Origin: an uncultured Clostridium sp.
GTDB taxonomy: Bacteria > Bacillota > Clostridia > TANB77 > CAG-508
Reading direction: 5' to 3'
Assembly (NCBI GenBank): GCA_900553985.1
Contig: USFW01000035.1
Location: 1-12,946 of the forward strand
DNA: 12,946 nucleotides
Both the position numbers and the translations under genes were made by a program. Shown in pieces: positions 1 through 6,631 of this stretch (position 1 is the stretch's first letter; every line of letters starts with the position of its first letter). The notes below the pieces were generated by a model, which was not told the DNA's origin, made no database searches, and saw only the letters and a list, made by a program, of their open reading frames with translations.

Positions 1-52
1 ATTTATTTTAACATCTTCTTCTCTTTTTCCAACTTTTATAATATAATATCAA

Positions 53-86
53 TATAATAAAAAATATAATTATATTTTTTATTATA
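53..86. repeat. 34-bp perfect AT-only palindrome upstream of dapA
   Basis: The two 17-base arms are exact reverse complements with no spacer, and every base is A or T. The palindrome ends about 25 bases before the dapA start codon. In RNA it would form a weak A-U hairpin, and no clean U tract follows on the + strand. It could be an operator, the terminator of a gene left of the window, or an accident of AT-rich DNA. Several TATAAT-like strings overlap it, but none has a convincing -35 partner, so no dapA promoter is called. Confidence 0.6.
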
Positions 87-111
87 CTTTATAATTATAT
101 TAGGTGATTTT

Positions 112-993
112 ATGAAAAAAATTTTATTCAAAGGCTGTGGAACAGCTATCTGCACACCATTTAATGATTCTGGTGTAAATTTCGAGGAGTTTAAAAAATT
201 AATTAATTTCCAAGTTGATAATGGTGCTGATGCTATCATTGTTTGTGGAACAACCGGTGAAGCTTCTACTATGACTACTGAAGAAAAACTTGCTACTATT
301 AAATGTGCCGTTGAAACTTCTAATGGTAGAATTCCTATCATTGCTGGTACTGGTGGTAATAACACAAAACAAGTTATTGAATACTCTAAAACAGTTGAAA
401 AGCTAGGAGTAGATGGTCTTTTAATTGTAACTCCTTATTACAACAAATGTACTCAAAATGGTTTAGTCCTTCATTACACTGCTATTGCTAATGAAGTTTC
501 AATTCCTATAATTTTATATAGTGTACCTAGCAGAACTGGAGTTAATATCGAGCCTAAAACATGTTTAAAACTTTCAAAAATCGAAAATATTGTTGCAATA
601 AAAGAAGCTAGTGGAAATCTTTCTCAAGTTGCTGAAATTGCACATTTATGTGGTAATAATCTACATATTTATTCAGGTAATGATGACCAAATCTTACCTA
701 TTTTATCTTTAGGTGGGTTAGGTGTTATTTCTGTTTTATCTAATTTAGAACCACAATATACTCATAATATTGTCCGAAATTTCTTCGAAGGTAATATTAC
801 TCTTGCAACTCAAATGCAGTTAAATGCTTTACCTTTAATAAAAGCTCTATTTTCTGAGGTTAATCCTATACCTATAAAATCAGCTTTAAATCAAATTGGA
901 TTTAATTTTGGAGTTCCTCGATTACCTCTTACAGAAATATCTAGTGAAAAAGAAGCTCTACTTGCAAAAGCTTTGAAAGAGTTTAAATACTAA
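112..993 (+). CDS. dapA: 4-hydroxy-tetrahydrodipicolinate synthase
   Basis: This enzyme condenses pyruvate with aspartate semialdehyde, the first committed step towards diaminopimelate (cell wall) and lysine, in the cytoplasm. The 293-residue protein has the normal family length and is a single TIM-barrel domain. Visible hallmarks are GTTGE at 46-50 (Thr47/Thr48 of the active site), VTPYYNK at 106-112 with the catalytic-relay tyrosine, YSVPSRTG at 136-143 (Tyr136, and Arg141 that binds the substrate carboxylate), and VAIKEASGN with Lys164 as the Schiff-base lysine. The ATG is preceded by AGGTGA at a short distance. dapB follows on the same strand after a long gap. No lysine riboswitch is visible in the 111 bases present upstream, although a leader could begin outside the window. 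Related aldolases of the NAL/DHDPS superfamily share the fold, but the motifs and the dapB neighbour make DapA very likely. Confidence 0.96.
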   Translation: MKKILFKGCGTAICTPFNDSGVNFEEFKKLINFQVDNGADAIIVCGTTGEASTMTTEEKLATIKCAVETSNGRIPIIAGTGGNNTKQVIEYSKTVEKLGVDGLLIVTPYYNKCTQNGLVLHYTAIANEVSIPIILYSVPSRTGVNIEPKTCLKLSKIENIVAIKEASGNLSQVAEIAHLCGNNLHIYSGNDDQILPILSLGGLGVISVLSNLEPQYTHNIVRNFFEGNITLATQMQLNALPLIKALFSEVNPIPIKSALNQIGFNFGVPRLPLTEISSEKEALLAKALKEFKY

Positions 994-1003
994 GAATTAA
1001 TTG

Positions 1004-1051
1004 TTTAAACTAAGAAATATAGCTATCCACCAAAAATTTCATTAGTTTAAA
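1004..1051 (+). repeat. Intercistronic hairpin after dapA
   Basis: The left arm (1004-1018) and right arm (1036-1051) pair over about 15 bp with a single bulged base, enclosing a 17-base loop. It starts 10 bases after the dapA stop. No run of T follows, so it is not a standard intrinsic terminator; it could protect the dapA 3' end or be a processing site. The rest of the 245-base dapA-dapB spacer is AT-rich and has no gene I can support. It does hold a good ribosome-binding-like AGAAAGAAAGGA near 1161-1173 that has no start codon behind it. Confidence 0.45.
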
Positions 1052-1238
1052 ATTATAGTAATTGATTATTGAAGTTTTAAAACAATTATGGATGATAGAA
1101 TTTTAACTGATAAAGTACCATCTATTTAAATATAAAATTAAAATACGAAATAAAAAAAGTAGAAAGAAAGGATTATAATATATAAATTATTCTTAATTAT
1201 AAACAACTATCAATATATTATATAAATATGGTGAATTT

Positions 1239-1991
1239 ATGATAAAAGTTTTAGTAAATGGTTGCAATGGAAAAATGGGAAATATAGTTTGTGATTTAGC
1301 TTTAAAAAATGATTTATTTGAGCTAATAGGAGGATTTGATATTAATTCTAATATCAATTGTAATTTTCCTATTTTCACAAGTATTAATGATATAAATATA
1401 AAACCTGATGTCATTATAGATTTTTCTATTCCTGTTGCAACTTTAAATATATTAAATTATGCAATAAATGAAAAAATTCCTATTGTAATAGCAACAACTG
1501 GATTTACAGATGAGCAAAATAATTTTATTAAAAAATGTAGCAAGAAAATTCCTGTTTTTAAATCTGCGAATATGTCTTTTGATATTATGGTTATGAAAAA
1601 AATTGTATCTTATCTTGCTCCTATATTTAGAGATACAGATATAGAAATAGTTGAAACACATCATAATAGAAAAATAGATAGTCCAAGTGGTACTGCACAA
1701 ATGTTAGCTGATAGTATTAATGAATCTCTTGATAATAGTTTACATTATGAATATGATAGACATTCAAAACATCAAAAAAGAGATAAAAATGAAATTGGAA
1801 TAAGCTCTATACGAGGTGGTAATATTGTTGGTGAACATGAAGTAAAGTTTTTTGGAGAATTTGAAACTTTTGAAATAAAACATACTTCACATTCTAGAAA
1901 TGTATTTGCAGAAGGTGCTTTGAAAGCAGGTCAATTTATTGTTGAGCAATCTGCTGGATTGTATAACATGGAAGATTTATTTTCAATTTAA
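1239..1991 (+). CDS. dapB: 4-hydroxy-tetrahydrodipicolinate reductase
   Basis: This is the NAD(P)H-dependent reductase that converts the DapA product to tetrahydrodipicolinate, the next step in diaminopimelate and lysine synthesis. The 250-residue protein is slightly shorter than the E. coli enzyme, as is usual in Gram-positives. The N-terminal Rossmann domain carries GCNGKMG at 8-14. IDFSIP (60-65), ATTGF (85-89) and ANMSFDIMVMK (110-120) line the cofactor site. The C-terminal domain has the signature ETHHNRKIDSPSGTA at 139-153, with the His141/His142 pair and Lys145, then RGGNIVGEHEV (192-202). The ATG follows GGTGA at about five bases. An in-frame-looking ATG at 1228 starts only a four-codon reading frame whose stop overlaps this start codon. 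dapA lies 245 bases upstream, so the two may be one transcript or separately driven. Confidence 0.96.
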   Translation: MIKVLVNGCNGKMGNIVCDLALKNDLFELIGGFDINSNINCNFPIFTSINDINIKPDVIIDFSIPVATLNILNYAINEKIPIVIATTGFTDEQNNFIKKCSKKIPVFKSANMSFDIMVMKKIVSYLAPIFRDTDIEIVETHHNRKIDSPSGTAQMLADSINESLDNSLHYEYDRHSKHQKRDKNEIGISSIRGGNIVGEHEVKFFGEFETFEIKHTSHSRNVFAEGALKAGQFIVEQSAGLYNMEDLFSI

Positions 1992-2051
1992 ATAAATATC
2001 TAGCTTCATTACATGCTTATAAATGGATGAGATAATTCCTAAAAAATCAAT

Positions 2052-2091
2052 AAAAATCTCCCAAGTTATTAAATAAGCTTGGGAGATTTTT
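2052..2091. terminator. Hairpin terminator after dapB (potentially bidirectional)
   Basis: A perfect 14-bp stem (2052-2065 with 2078-2091) has a 12-base loop, a GC-rich core (CTCCCAAG) and A/T runs at both outer ends. It sits 60 bases after the dapB stop codon, as expected for the end of the dap transcript. The symmetric A and T runs mean it could also stop - strand transcription that escapes the rplS terminator. Confidence 0.85.
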
Positions 2092-2173
2092 ATAATCAAT
2101 ATATCATTTTAACTTGTTCAGTTATTAAAAAAATTTATAATTTACATGAATTTTTCAATATGCTTATATAATA

Positions 2174-2217
2174 AAAACCTAAATCATCAAACTTACTTGT
2201 TCGATAATTTAGGTTTT
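2174..2217 (-). terminator. Terminator of the ylxM-rplS operon
   Basis: An 11-bp outer stem (AAAACCTAAAT at 2174-2184, complement at 2207-2217) continues inward with a mismatch and three more pairs. Read on the - strand it ends in GGTTTTTAT, giving the U tract. It starts 24 bases after the rplS stop codon and closes the seven-gene operon before the convergent dapB. Confidence 0.8.
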
Positions 2218-2241
2218 ATAAATTTATTAAATAATTTTATA

Positions 2242-2769
2242 TTATTCAGCTTTTTTTTCTGGTGCAGCTTCTACTGTTTCAACTTTTTCTTCTTTTACTG
2301 TATCTACAACTTCTTGAGCTACAATATTTTCTGTTTCAACAGCTGGAGCTTCTTCTGGAGCTGATTCTACTGCTGGTTCTTCAACTAAATCTTCTTTTAC
2401 TATAATTTCTCTGTTTTCAATTCTAGCACCTACTTGTTCTTTAGTTTTAGCAGCTTTACCAACTCTATCTCTTAGGTAATATAATTTTGCACGTCTTGCT
2501 TTACCAACTCTTACTAATTCTACTTTTTCTACTAATGGAGAGTGTACTAAGAATGTTTTTTCAACACCTACTCCATATGATGTTTTTCTAACTGTAAATG
2601 TTTGGTTAAGACCTCCTCCTTGTACTTTAATGATTATTCCTTCAAATACTTGGATTCTTTCTTTATTTCCTTCTTTGATTTTTACGTGCACTTTTACTGT
2701 ATTACCAACTTTTAATTCTGGTATTTTATTTTTTAGCTGTTCGTGTTCAATAGATTTTATAATATCCAT
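2242..2769 (-). CDS. rplS: 50S ribosomal protein L19 with acidic C-terminal tail
   Basis: L19 is a large-subunit protein that contributes to an intersubunit bridge. Residues 1 to about 112 are a standard L19: KVGNTVKVHVKIKEG (20-34), IQVFEGIIIKVQGGGL (39-54), TFTVRKTSYGVGVEKTF (57-73) and the basic GKARRAKLYYLRDRVGKAAK (89-108). L19 is usually about 115 residues, but this one has 175. The extra 60 or so residues are dominated by Glu, Ala, Val and Pro, strongly negative, with no predicted fold that I can see. The reading frame is open throughout, and the terminator lies just past the stop, so the tail is not a frameshift artefact within this sequence. AAGGAGG lies 10 bases before the ATG. It is the last gene of the operon, 45 bases after trmD. 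Confidence 0.96.
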   Translation of the reverse strand: MDIIKSIEHEQLKNKIPELKVGNTVKVHVKIKEGNKERIQVFEGIIIKVQGGGLNQTFTVRKTSYGVGVEKTFLVHSPLVEKVELVRVGKARRAKLYYLRDRVGKAAKTKEQVGARIENREIIVKEDLVEEPAVESAPEEAPAVETENIVAQEVVDTVKEEKVETVEAAPEKKAE

Positions 2770-2814
2770 TTTAGAAATTCCTCCTTCTTCTAGTGTCAGA
2801 GCTAAATTTAAAAT

Positions 2815-3492
2815 TTACTCTGCATTTTTATTTTTTATTAATTCTGGTCTTTTTTTCTTCGTTATTTCTAACGATTTTTCTTTTCTCCATTTACTTATAT
2901 TCTCATGGTGTCCTGAAAGTAATATTTCTGGAACTTTTTCTCCTTCAAAAACTTCTGGTCTTGTATATTGTGGATATTCTAGAAGTCCATTTGAAAAACT
3001 TTCTTCTTTTATAGAATCTTCTTTCAATACTCCTTCTACATATCTGCTGACACTATCTATTAATACCATTGCAGGAAGTTCCCCTCCTGTTAATACATAA
3101 TCTCCTATCGATATTTCTTCATCTACAATTTTATCAAGTACCCTTTGGTCTATACCTTCATAATGACCACAAAGTATAACTAAATGTTCTTCTTTTGATA
3201 GTTCTTCTACCTTTTCTTGGTTTAATGTTTTTCCTTGTGGTGACATGTATATAACTCTTGCATTTTTATCTTTAATAGAATTATATGCACTATATACAAC
3301 ATCTGGTTTCATAACCATTCCTGCCCCACCACCGTATGGCGTATCATCAACCTTTTTATGTTTATCTTTAGAAAAATCTCTAATATTTATCAAATTGATA
3401 TTTATTATATTTTTTTCTATTGCTCTTCCTATAATGCTCTGCTTTAAATTTTCAAACATTTCTGGAAAAAGTGTTAAAATATCAAATTTCAT
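2815..3492 (-). CDS. trmD: tRNA (guanine-37-N1)-methyltransferase
   Basis: TrmD methylates N1 of G37, next to the anticodon, using S-adenosylmethionine, which prevents +1 frameshifting. The 225-residue protein shows the SPOUT trefoil-knot signatures: VDDTPYGGGAGMV at 48-60, SPQGK at 84-88, LCGHYEGIDQR at 107-117 and SIGDYVLTGGE at 128-138 that form the knot and SAM pocket, and ESFSNGLLEYPQYTRP at 164-179 with LLSGHHENISKWR at 191-203 in the C-terminal tRNA-binding domain. GAAAGGA lies nine bases before the ATG. It sits 53 bases after rimM and 45 before rplS, the conserved rimM-trmD-rplS order. Confidence 0.97.
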   Translation of the reverse strand: MKFDILTLFPEMFENLKQSIIGRAIEKNIININLINIRDFSKDKHKKVDDTPYGGGAGMVMKPDVVYSAYNSIKDKNARVIYMSPQGKTLNQEKVEELSKEEHLVILCGHYEGIDQRVLDKIVDEEISIGDYVLTGGELPAMVLIDSVSRYVEGVLKEDSIKEESFSNGLLEYPQYTRPEVFEGEKVPEILLSGHHENISKWRKEKSLEITKKKRPELIKNKNAE

Positions 3493-3545
3493 TTTTTAAT
3501 ATCCTTTCAACTTTAAACATAAGTAAATTAATGTTTTAATTTAAG

Positions 3546-4052
3546 TTACATTAATCCTTTAATTATATGAACTATCATTTTTTTATTTTCCATATCAATT
3601 TGTTTAATAACATCTGATATTGCTGGTAAAAGAATTTGTTTACCTAATTCATTTTTTACTACATATATGTCATTACTACCAGTATTAAATATGTCTTCGA
3701 GTTTTCCTAATAAAATATTTTCATCTGTATATACATCTATTCCAATCAAATCTACTATGTAATATCTATCTTCTTCTAAACCTTCTACTGAATCTCTAGA
3801 AATTTTAAGATAACTATTTCTTAGTTTTTCTGCTTGTTCTACTGTATCAATAGATTTAAATTTTATTAAAACCATATCTTTATGATATTTTACTTCTTCA
3901 ATTTCATATTCAATTTTAGTATTATTTTTTTCAACATATACTTTTTTTAAATCATCAAATCTTTTTATATCATCTGTAAAAGGTTTTACTTTAATCATTC
4001 CTTTTATCCCAAATGTATTTACTATTTGACCAATTTCTAAATCTGATACCAT
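3546..4052 (-). CDS. rimM: Ribosome maturation factor RimM
   Basis: RimM is a 16S rRNA processing factor that binds the 30S subunit through S19 and helps mature the 3' (head) domain. The 168-residue length is typical. The N-terminal RimM domain opens with EIGQIVNTFGIKGMIKVKPF (6-25), where the IVNTFGIKG motif is diagnostic. The C-terminal PRC-barrel domain runs from about 97 (YYIVDLIGIDVY) to 168 and includes LLGKLEDIFNTGSNDIYVV and LLPAISDVI. TTGGAG precedes the ATG by nine bases. Only 15 bases separate it from the khpA stop, so the two are probably translationally linked. Confidence 0.95.
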   Translation of the reverse strand: MVSDLEIGQIVNTFGIKGMIKVKPFTDDIKRFDDLKKVYVEKNNTKIEYEIEEVKYHKDMVLIKFKSIDTVEQAEKLRNSYLKISRDSVEGLEEDRYYIVDLIGIDVYTDENILLGKLEDIFNTGSNDIYVVKNELGKQILLPAISDVIKQIDMENKKMIVHIIKGLM

Positions 4053-4067
4053 ATTCTTTTACTCCAA

Positions 4068-4301
4068 TTATTCTTCTATAAATTCAACAGCAACTTTCAT
4101 TTTTTCTTTTCCTGCTACTGCTTTCATTACAGTTCTGATAGATTGTGCAATTTTGCCTTGCTTTCCTATCACTCTACCCATGTCGCTTTCTGCAACTTTA
4201 ACTTTAAAAGTAATTGTTTTATCTTCTTTTACTTCTTCAATTTCAACTGCATCTTTATTTTCGACTAGGTTTGAAATTATTGTTTTTAATATTTCTTTCA
4301 T
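4068..4301 (-). CDS. khpA: KH-domain RNA-binding protein KhpA (YlqC family)
   Basis: This is a small single-KH-domain protein. In other Firmicutes KhpA pairs with KhpB and binds many RNAs, affecting cell elongation and division. With this start it has 77 residues. The KH signature is GRVIGKQGKIAQSIR at 42-56, with the GKQG loop at 46-49; a beta strand pair precedes it and KMKVAVEFIEE ends it. Another in-frame ATG lies 12 bases upstream (codon at 4311-4313), but it abuts the GAAAGGA sequence with no spacing, so the second ATG is preferred; the longer form would add MIVK. It lies between rpsP and rimM, its usual place in the operon. A long-range hairpin lies directly before the ribosome binding site. 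Confidence 0.92.
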   Translation of the reverse strand: MKEILKTIISNLVENKDAVEIEEVKEDKTITFKVKVAESDMGRVIGKQGKIAQSIRTVMKAVAGKEKMKVAVEFIEE

Positions 4302-4319
4302 TTTTACTATCATTCCTTT

Positions 4320-4379
4320 CTCTTAAGGATACATTTCATAAATAATTTTAACTTTATATATTTGGTGTTCCTATAAGAG
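4320..4379 (-). promoter_or_regulatory. Long-range hairpin in the rpsP-khpA spacer
   Basis: CTCTTA and AGGA at 4369-4379 pair with 4320-4329 over ten base pairs with one bulged T, and the pairing can extend a few pairs inward. The loop is about 35-40 bases of A/T. The 3' arm ends immediately before the GAAAGGA that serves khpA. No U run follows. It could be an RNA processing or stability element, or a translational control element. The structure is seen in the sequence; any function is inference. Confidence 0.35.
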
Positions 4380-4406
4380 TTTTATTTTAAGTAATATAAA
4401 GAAAAA

Positions 4407-4640
4407 TTAGTTAGCTTTTTCGATTAAAGCTTTAACTGTATCTGTTGGTTTTGCACCATTTTTTATCCATTTTTCAACTTTTTCTTTATCTAAAACTATT
4501 GTTGCTGGTTCTGTCATTGGATTGTAAGTTCCTAATTTTTCAATTATTTTACCATCTCTTGGAGCTTTTGAATCTGCAACTACAATGTGATAAAATGGAG
4601 CTTTTTTCTTTCCTTGTCTTTGTAATCTGATTTTTACCAT
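4407..4640 (-). CDS. rpsP: 30S ribosomal protein S16
   Basis: S16 is an early-assembly small-subunit protein that stabilises the 16S rRNA 5' domain. It has 77 residues from the chosen start. The family signature MVKIRLQRQGKKKAPFY at 1-17 is followed by HIVVADSKAPRDGKIIEKLGTYNP, and the C-terminal WIKNGAKPTDTV is also typical. The ATG at 4638-4640 is chosen because GGGAGG lies eight bases before it; an in-frame GTG nine bases further upstream overlaps the ribosome binding site and is unlikely. It follows ffh with a 93-base spacer that contains competing hairpins. Confidence 0.97.
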   Translation of the reverse strand: MVKIRLQRQGKKKAPFYHIVVADSKAPRDGKIIEKLGTYNPMTEPATIVLDKEKVEKWIKNGAKPTDTVKALIEKAN

Positions 4641-4662
4641 TATTTTCACCTCCCGAATCAGT

Positions 4663-4710
4663 GTTAAAACTTTTTGTTTTAACTTTATATCTATAAATTT
4701 AAAAAGTTAA
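4663..4710 (-). promoter_or_regulatory. Competing hairpins in the ffh-rpsP spacer
   Basis: Read on the - strand, TTAACTTT (4703-4710) can pair with AAAGTTAA (4679-4686). An alternative hairpin pairs GTTAAAAC (4676-4683) with GTTTTAAC (4663-4670) around five A residues. The two share bases 4679-4683, so they cannot form together. The second ends 12 bases before the GGGAGG of rpsP. This resembles the layout of a leader switch, but all pairs are A/T-rich and no terminator U run is present. Function is inference. Confidence 0.3.
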
Positions 4711-4733
4711 TAACTAAATTATATTATTTAATT

Positions 4734-6086
4734 TTAAAATTTGAAATTTTTTAAAGCGTTTTCATCAATACCTCTCATTAATTTCTTCATTCCACCTTTA
4801 TTGTTTTTCATTTGTTTCATCATTTTTTGTGTCATTTCAAAAGATTTCATAAATTTATTAATGTCTTGTACTGTTGTTCCACTACCTTTTGCAATTCTTT
4901 GTCTTCTACTTGCATTTAAAAGTTTTGTATTTCTTTTTTCTTCTTTTGTCATTGAACAAATAATTGCTTCTATTTTTTCAAATTCTTTATCATCTACTTT
5001 TAGGTCTTTTATTTGATTCATTCCTGGTATTAGTTTTAACAATGATGAGAAAGAACCCATTTTTTTAACTTGTCTTATTTGTAATAAATAATCGTCTAAG
5101 TCTAATTCTTTCTTTTTCATTTGCTTTTCTAACTTTTCAGCTTGTTCTAAATCAAATGACTCTTCTGCTTTTTCTATTACTGATAATATATCTCCCATCC
5201 CTAGAATTCTTTGTGCCATTCTATCTGGATGAAATTCTTCTATATCATTAAGTTTTTCACCTGTTGCTGCAAATTTTATTGGTTTTCCTGTAACATTCTT
5301 TACTGATAATGCTGCTCCACCTCTTGTATCACCATCTAGTTTTGTTAGTACAATTCCATCTATTCCAACAGTATCACTAAATTTTTGTGCTACATTTACT
5401 GCATCTTGCCCTGTCATACTATCTACTACAAGTAATATTTCATGTGGTTTTACATTGGATTTTAAGTTTTTTAATTCTTCCATCAATTCTTCATCTATAT
5501 GAAGTCTACCTGCCGTGTCTAATATAACAACATCATTTAATTTTGACATCGCAACTGACATTGCTTGTCTTGCAATATGAACAACATCTTTTGAGTTTTC
5601 GTTTGCAAATACTGGTATGTTTAATTGTGCTCCAACAACTTGTAATTGTTTAATAGCTGCTGGTCTATATACATCACATGCAACTAATAGTGGTTTCTTT
5701 CCTTGCTTTCTTAATAAATTTGCAAGTTTTCCTGCTGTTGTTGTTTTTCCTGAACCTTGCAACCCAACTAGCATAATTATTGTTGGTGGATTTGGAGTAA
5801 AACTAATTTTACTTGTTTCTCCCCCTAATAATTGAACTAATTCATCTTTTACTATCTTTACAACTTGTTGACCTGGTGTTAATGATTTCAAAACATCTTG
5901 CCCTAAAGCTTTTTCTTGAATGGTACTAATAAATTCTTTAACAATTTTATAGTTAACATCTGCTTCTAATAATGCAAGTTTTACTTCTCTTAGCATTTCT
6001 TTTAAATCTGAATCTGTAATTCTTGCTTTTCCTCTAATTTTTCTTGTTATTTCTTGTAATCTAGAAGATAATCCTTCAAAAGCCAT
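4734..6086 (-). CDS. ffh: Signal recognition particle GTPase Ffh (SRP54)
   Basis: Ffh is the protein subunit of the signal recognition particle. With the small SRP RNA it binds signal sequences of nascent membrane and secreted proteins and delivers ribosomes to FtsY. It has 450 residues from the chosen start. The N domain (1 to about 85) begins MAFEGLSSRLQ. The G domain has the P-loop GLQGSGKTTT (108-117), DVYRPAA (138-144), DTAGR (190-194) and TKLDGD (248-253). The methionine-rich M domain (about 300-450) includes RRQRIAKGSG (394-403) for RNA contact and KMMKQMK near the end. The ATG at 6084-6086 follows GGGAG at nine bases and gives the family N-terminus; an in-frame GTG 27 bases upstream lacks this. 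ylxM lies 38 bases before it. Confidence 0.97.
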   Translation of the reverse strand: MAFEGLSSRLQEITRKIRGKARITDSDLKEMLREVKLALLEADVNYKIVKEFISTIQEKALGQDVLKSLTPGQQVVKIVKDELVQLLGGETSKISFTPNPPTIIMLVGLQGSGKTTTAGKLANLLRKQGKKPLLVACDVYRPAAIKQLQVVGAQLNIPVFANENSKDVVHIARQAMSVAMSKLNDVVILDTAGRLHIDEELMEELKNLKSNVKPHEILLVVDSMTGQDAVNVAQKFSDTVGIDGIVLTKLDGDTRGGAALSVKNVTGKPIKFAATGEKLNDIEEFHPDRMAQRILGMGDILSVIEKAEESFDLEQAEKLEKQMKKKELDLDDYLLQIRQVKKMGSFSSLLKLIPGMNQIKDLKVDDKEFEKIEAIICSMTKEEKRNTKLLNASRRQRIAKGSGTTVQDINKFMKSFEMTQKMMKQMKNNKGGMKKLMRGIDENALKNFKF

Positions 6087-6124
6087 ATATTTCAACTCCC
6101 ATTCTATTTTCACTTTAGTTTAAA

Positions 6125-6475
6125 TTATAAAGCGATACAATTTAATTCATTTTTTATATGTTCTAATAAACTTGCAACTTGCTCATCTGAATATTCTTTC
6201 TGGATTTTTGTGATTTCCAATAAAATATTTTCAATTTTCTTTTCTTGTTTCAACATCCTTTTCATAAATAATAGCTTTTCTTCATATTCAAAAAGCTTTT
6301 TTTCCCCCTTTTTGATATTATCTCTAACAGCCTGTCTTGTTATATTTTTATTCTCTGCTATTTCTGATAAAGATAAATCTTTGTTATAGTAGTCATCTAT
6401 GAATTCAAATTGTTTTTCTGTTAATAAATTGCCATATAAATCACATAGTACACTTATTTTTACATTTTTCTCCAT
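6125..6475 (-). CDS. ylxM: YlxM family HTH protein (SRP-associated)
   Basis: This is a small helix-turn-helix protein of the UPF0122/YlxM family, which resembles sigma factor region 4 and is almost always encoded just before ffh. Work on streptococcal YlxM points to a role in modulating SRP activity rather than transcription. The 116 residues are normal length. The conserved start LCDLYGNLLTEKQFEFIDDYYNKDLSLSEIA (10-40) leads into the HTH recognition part NITRQAVRDNIKKGEKKL (44-61), then a charged, probably coiled-coil C-terminus. GAGGT lies seven bases before the ATG. It is the first gene of the seven-gene operon and has a promoter 35-60 bases upstream. Confidence 0.93.
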   Translation of the reverse strand: MEKNVKISVLCDLYGNLLTEKQFEFIDDYYNKDLSLSEIAENKNITRQAVRDNIKKGEKKLFEYEEKLLFMKRMLKQEKKIENILLEITKIQKEYSDEQVASLLEHIKNELNCIAL

Positions 6476-6509
6476 ATATACTACCTCTTTTCAAATGTAA
6501 TGCTAATAT

Positions 6510-6538
6510 ACTTTACACTATTTTCAGTAATTTGTCAA
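6510..6538 (-). promoter_or_regulatory. Predicted sigma-A promoter of the ylxM-rplS operon
   Basis: On the - strand a perfect TTGACA (-35, 6533-6538) is followed after 17 bases by TAAAGT (-10, 6510-6515, four of six consensus bases). It stands 35 bases ahead of the ylxM start codon and just downstream of the terminator of the preceding gene. No other equally good -35 was found in this gap. Confidence 0.65.
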
Positions 6539-6588
6539 GTATTTTTAGTAAGAAAATATCTAATTTATGACTTTCCTATAAAATAACA

Positions 6589-6628
6589 AAAAAGTACTAA
6601 AGTATTAATATCTACTTTAGTACTTTTT
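6589..6628. terminator. Hairpin terminator after the hydrolase gene
   Basis: A perfect 16-bp stem (6589-6604 with 6613-6628) has an eight-base loop and A/T runs on both outer sides. The stem begins four bases after the stop codon of the upstream hydrolase on the - strand. It isolates that gene from ylxM. Confidence 0.88.
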
Positions 6629-6631
6629 CTC

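Noticed and set aside
1..111. Lysine riboswitch before dapA
   Set aside because: The 111 visible bases are nearly all A/T and show no conserved L-box helices; the region further upstream is not in the window.
1228..1242. Four-codon reading frame ATG GTG AAT TTA TGA overlapping the dapB start
   Set aside because: It could be a coupling mini-frame, but its ATG has no ribosome binding site of its own, and the GGTGA inside it is the likely site for dapB.
2146..2364. Open + strand frame with Phe/Tyr/Cys-rich product over the rplS terminator and tail
   Set aside because: It is antisense to rplS and its terminator, with low-complexity composition and no ribosome binding site; a shadow frame.
2770..2814. 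Possible L19 autoregulatory leader before rplS
   Set aside because: The 45-base trmD-rplS gap holds a strong ribosome binding site but no hairpin that I can draw, so I cannot support the known L19 leader motif here.
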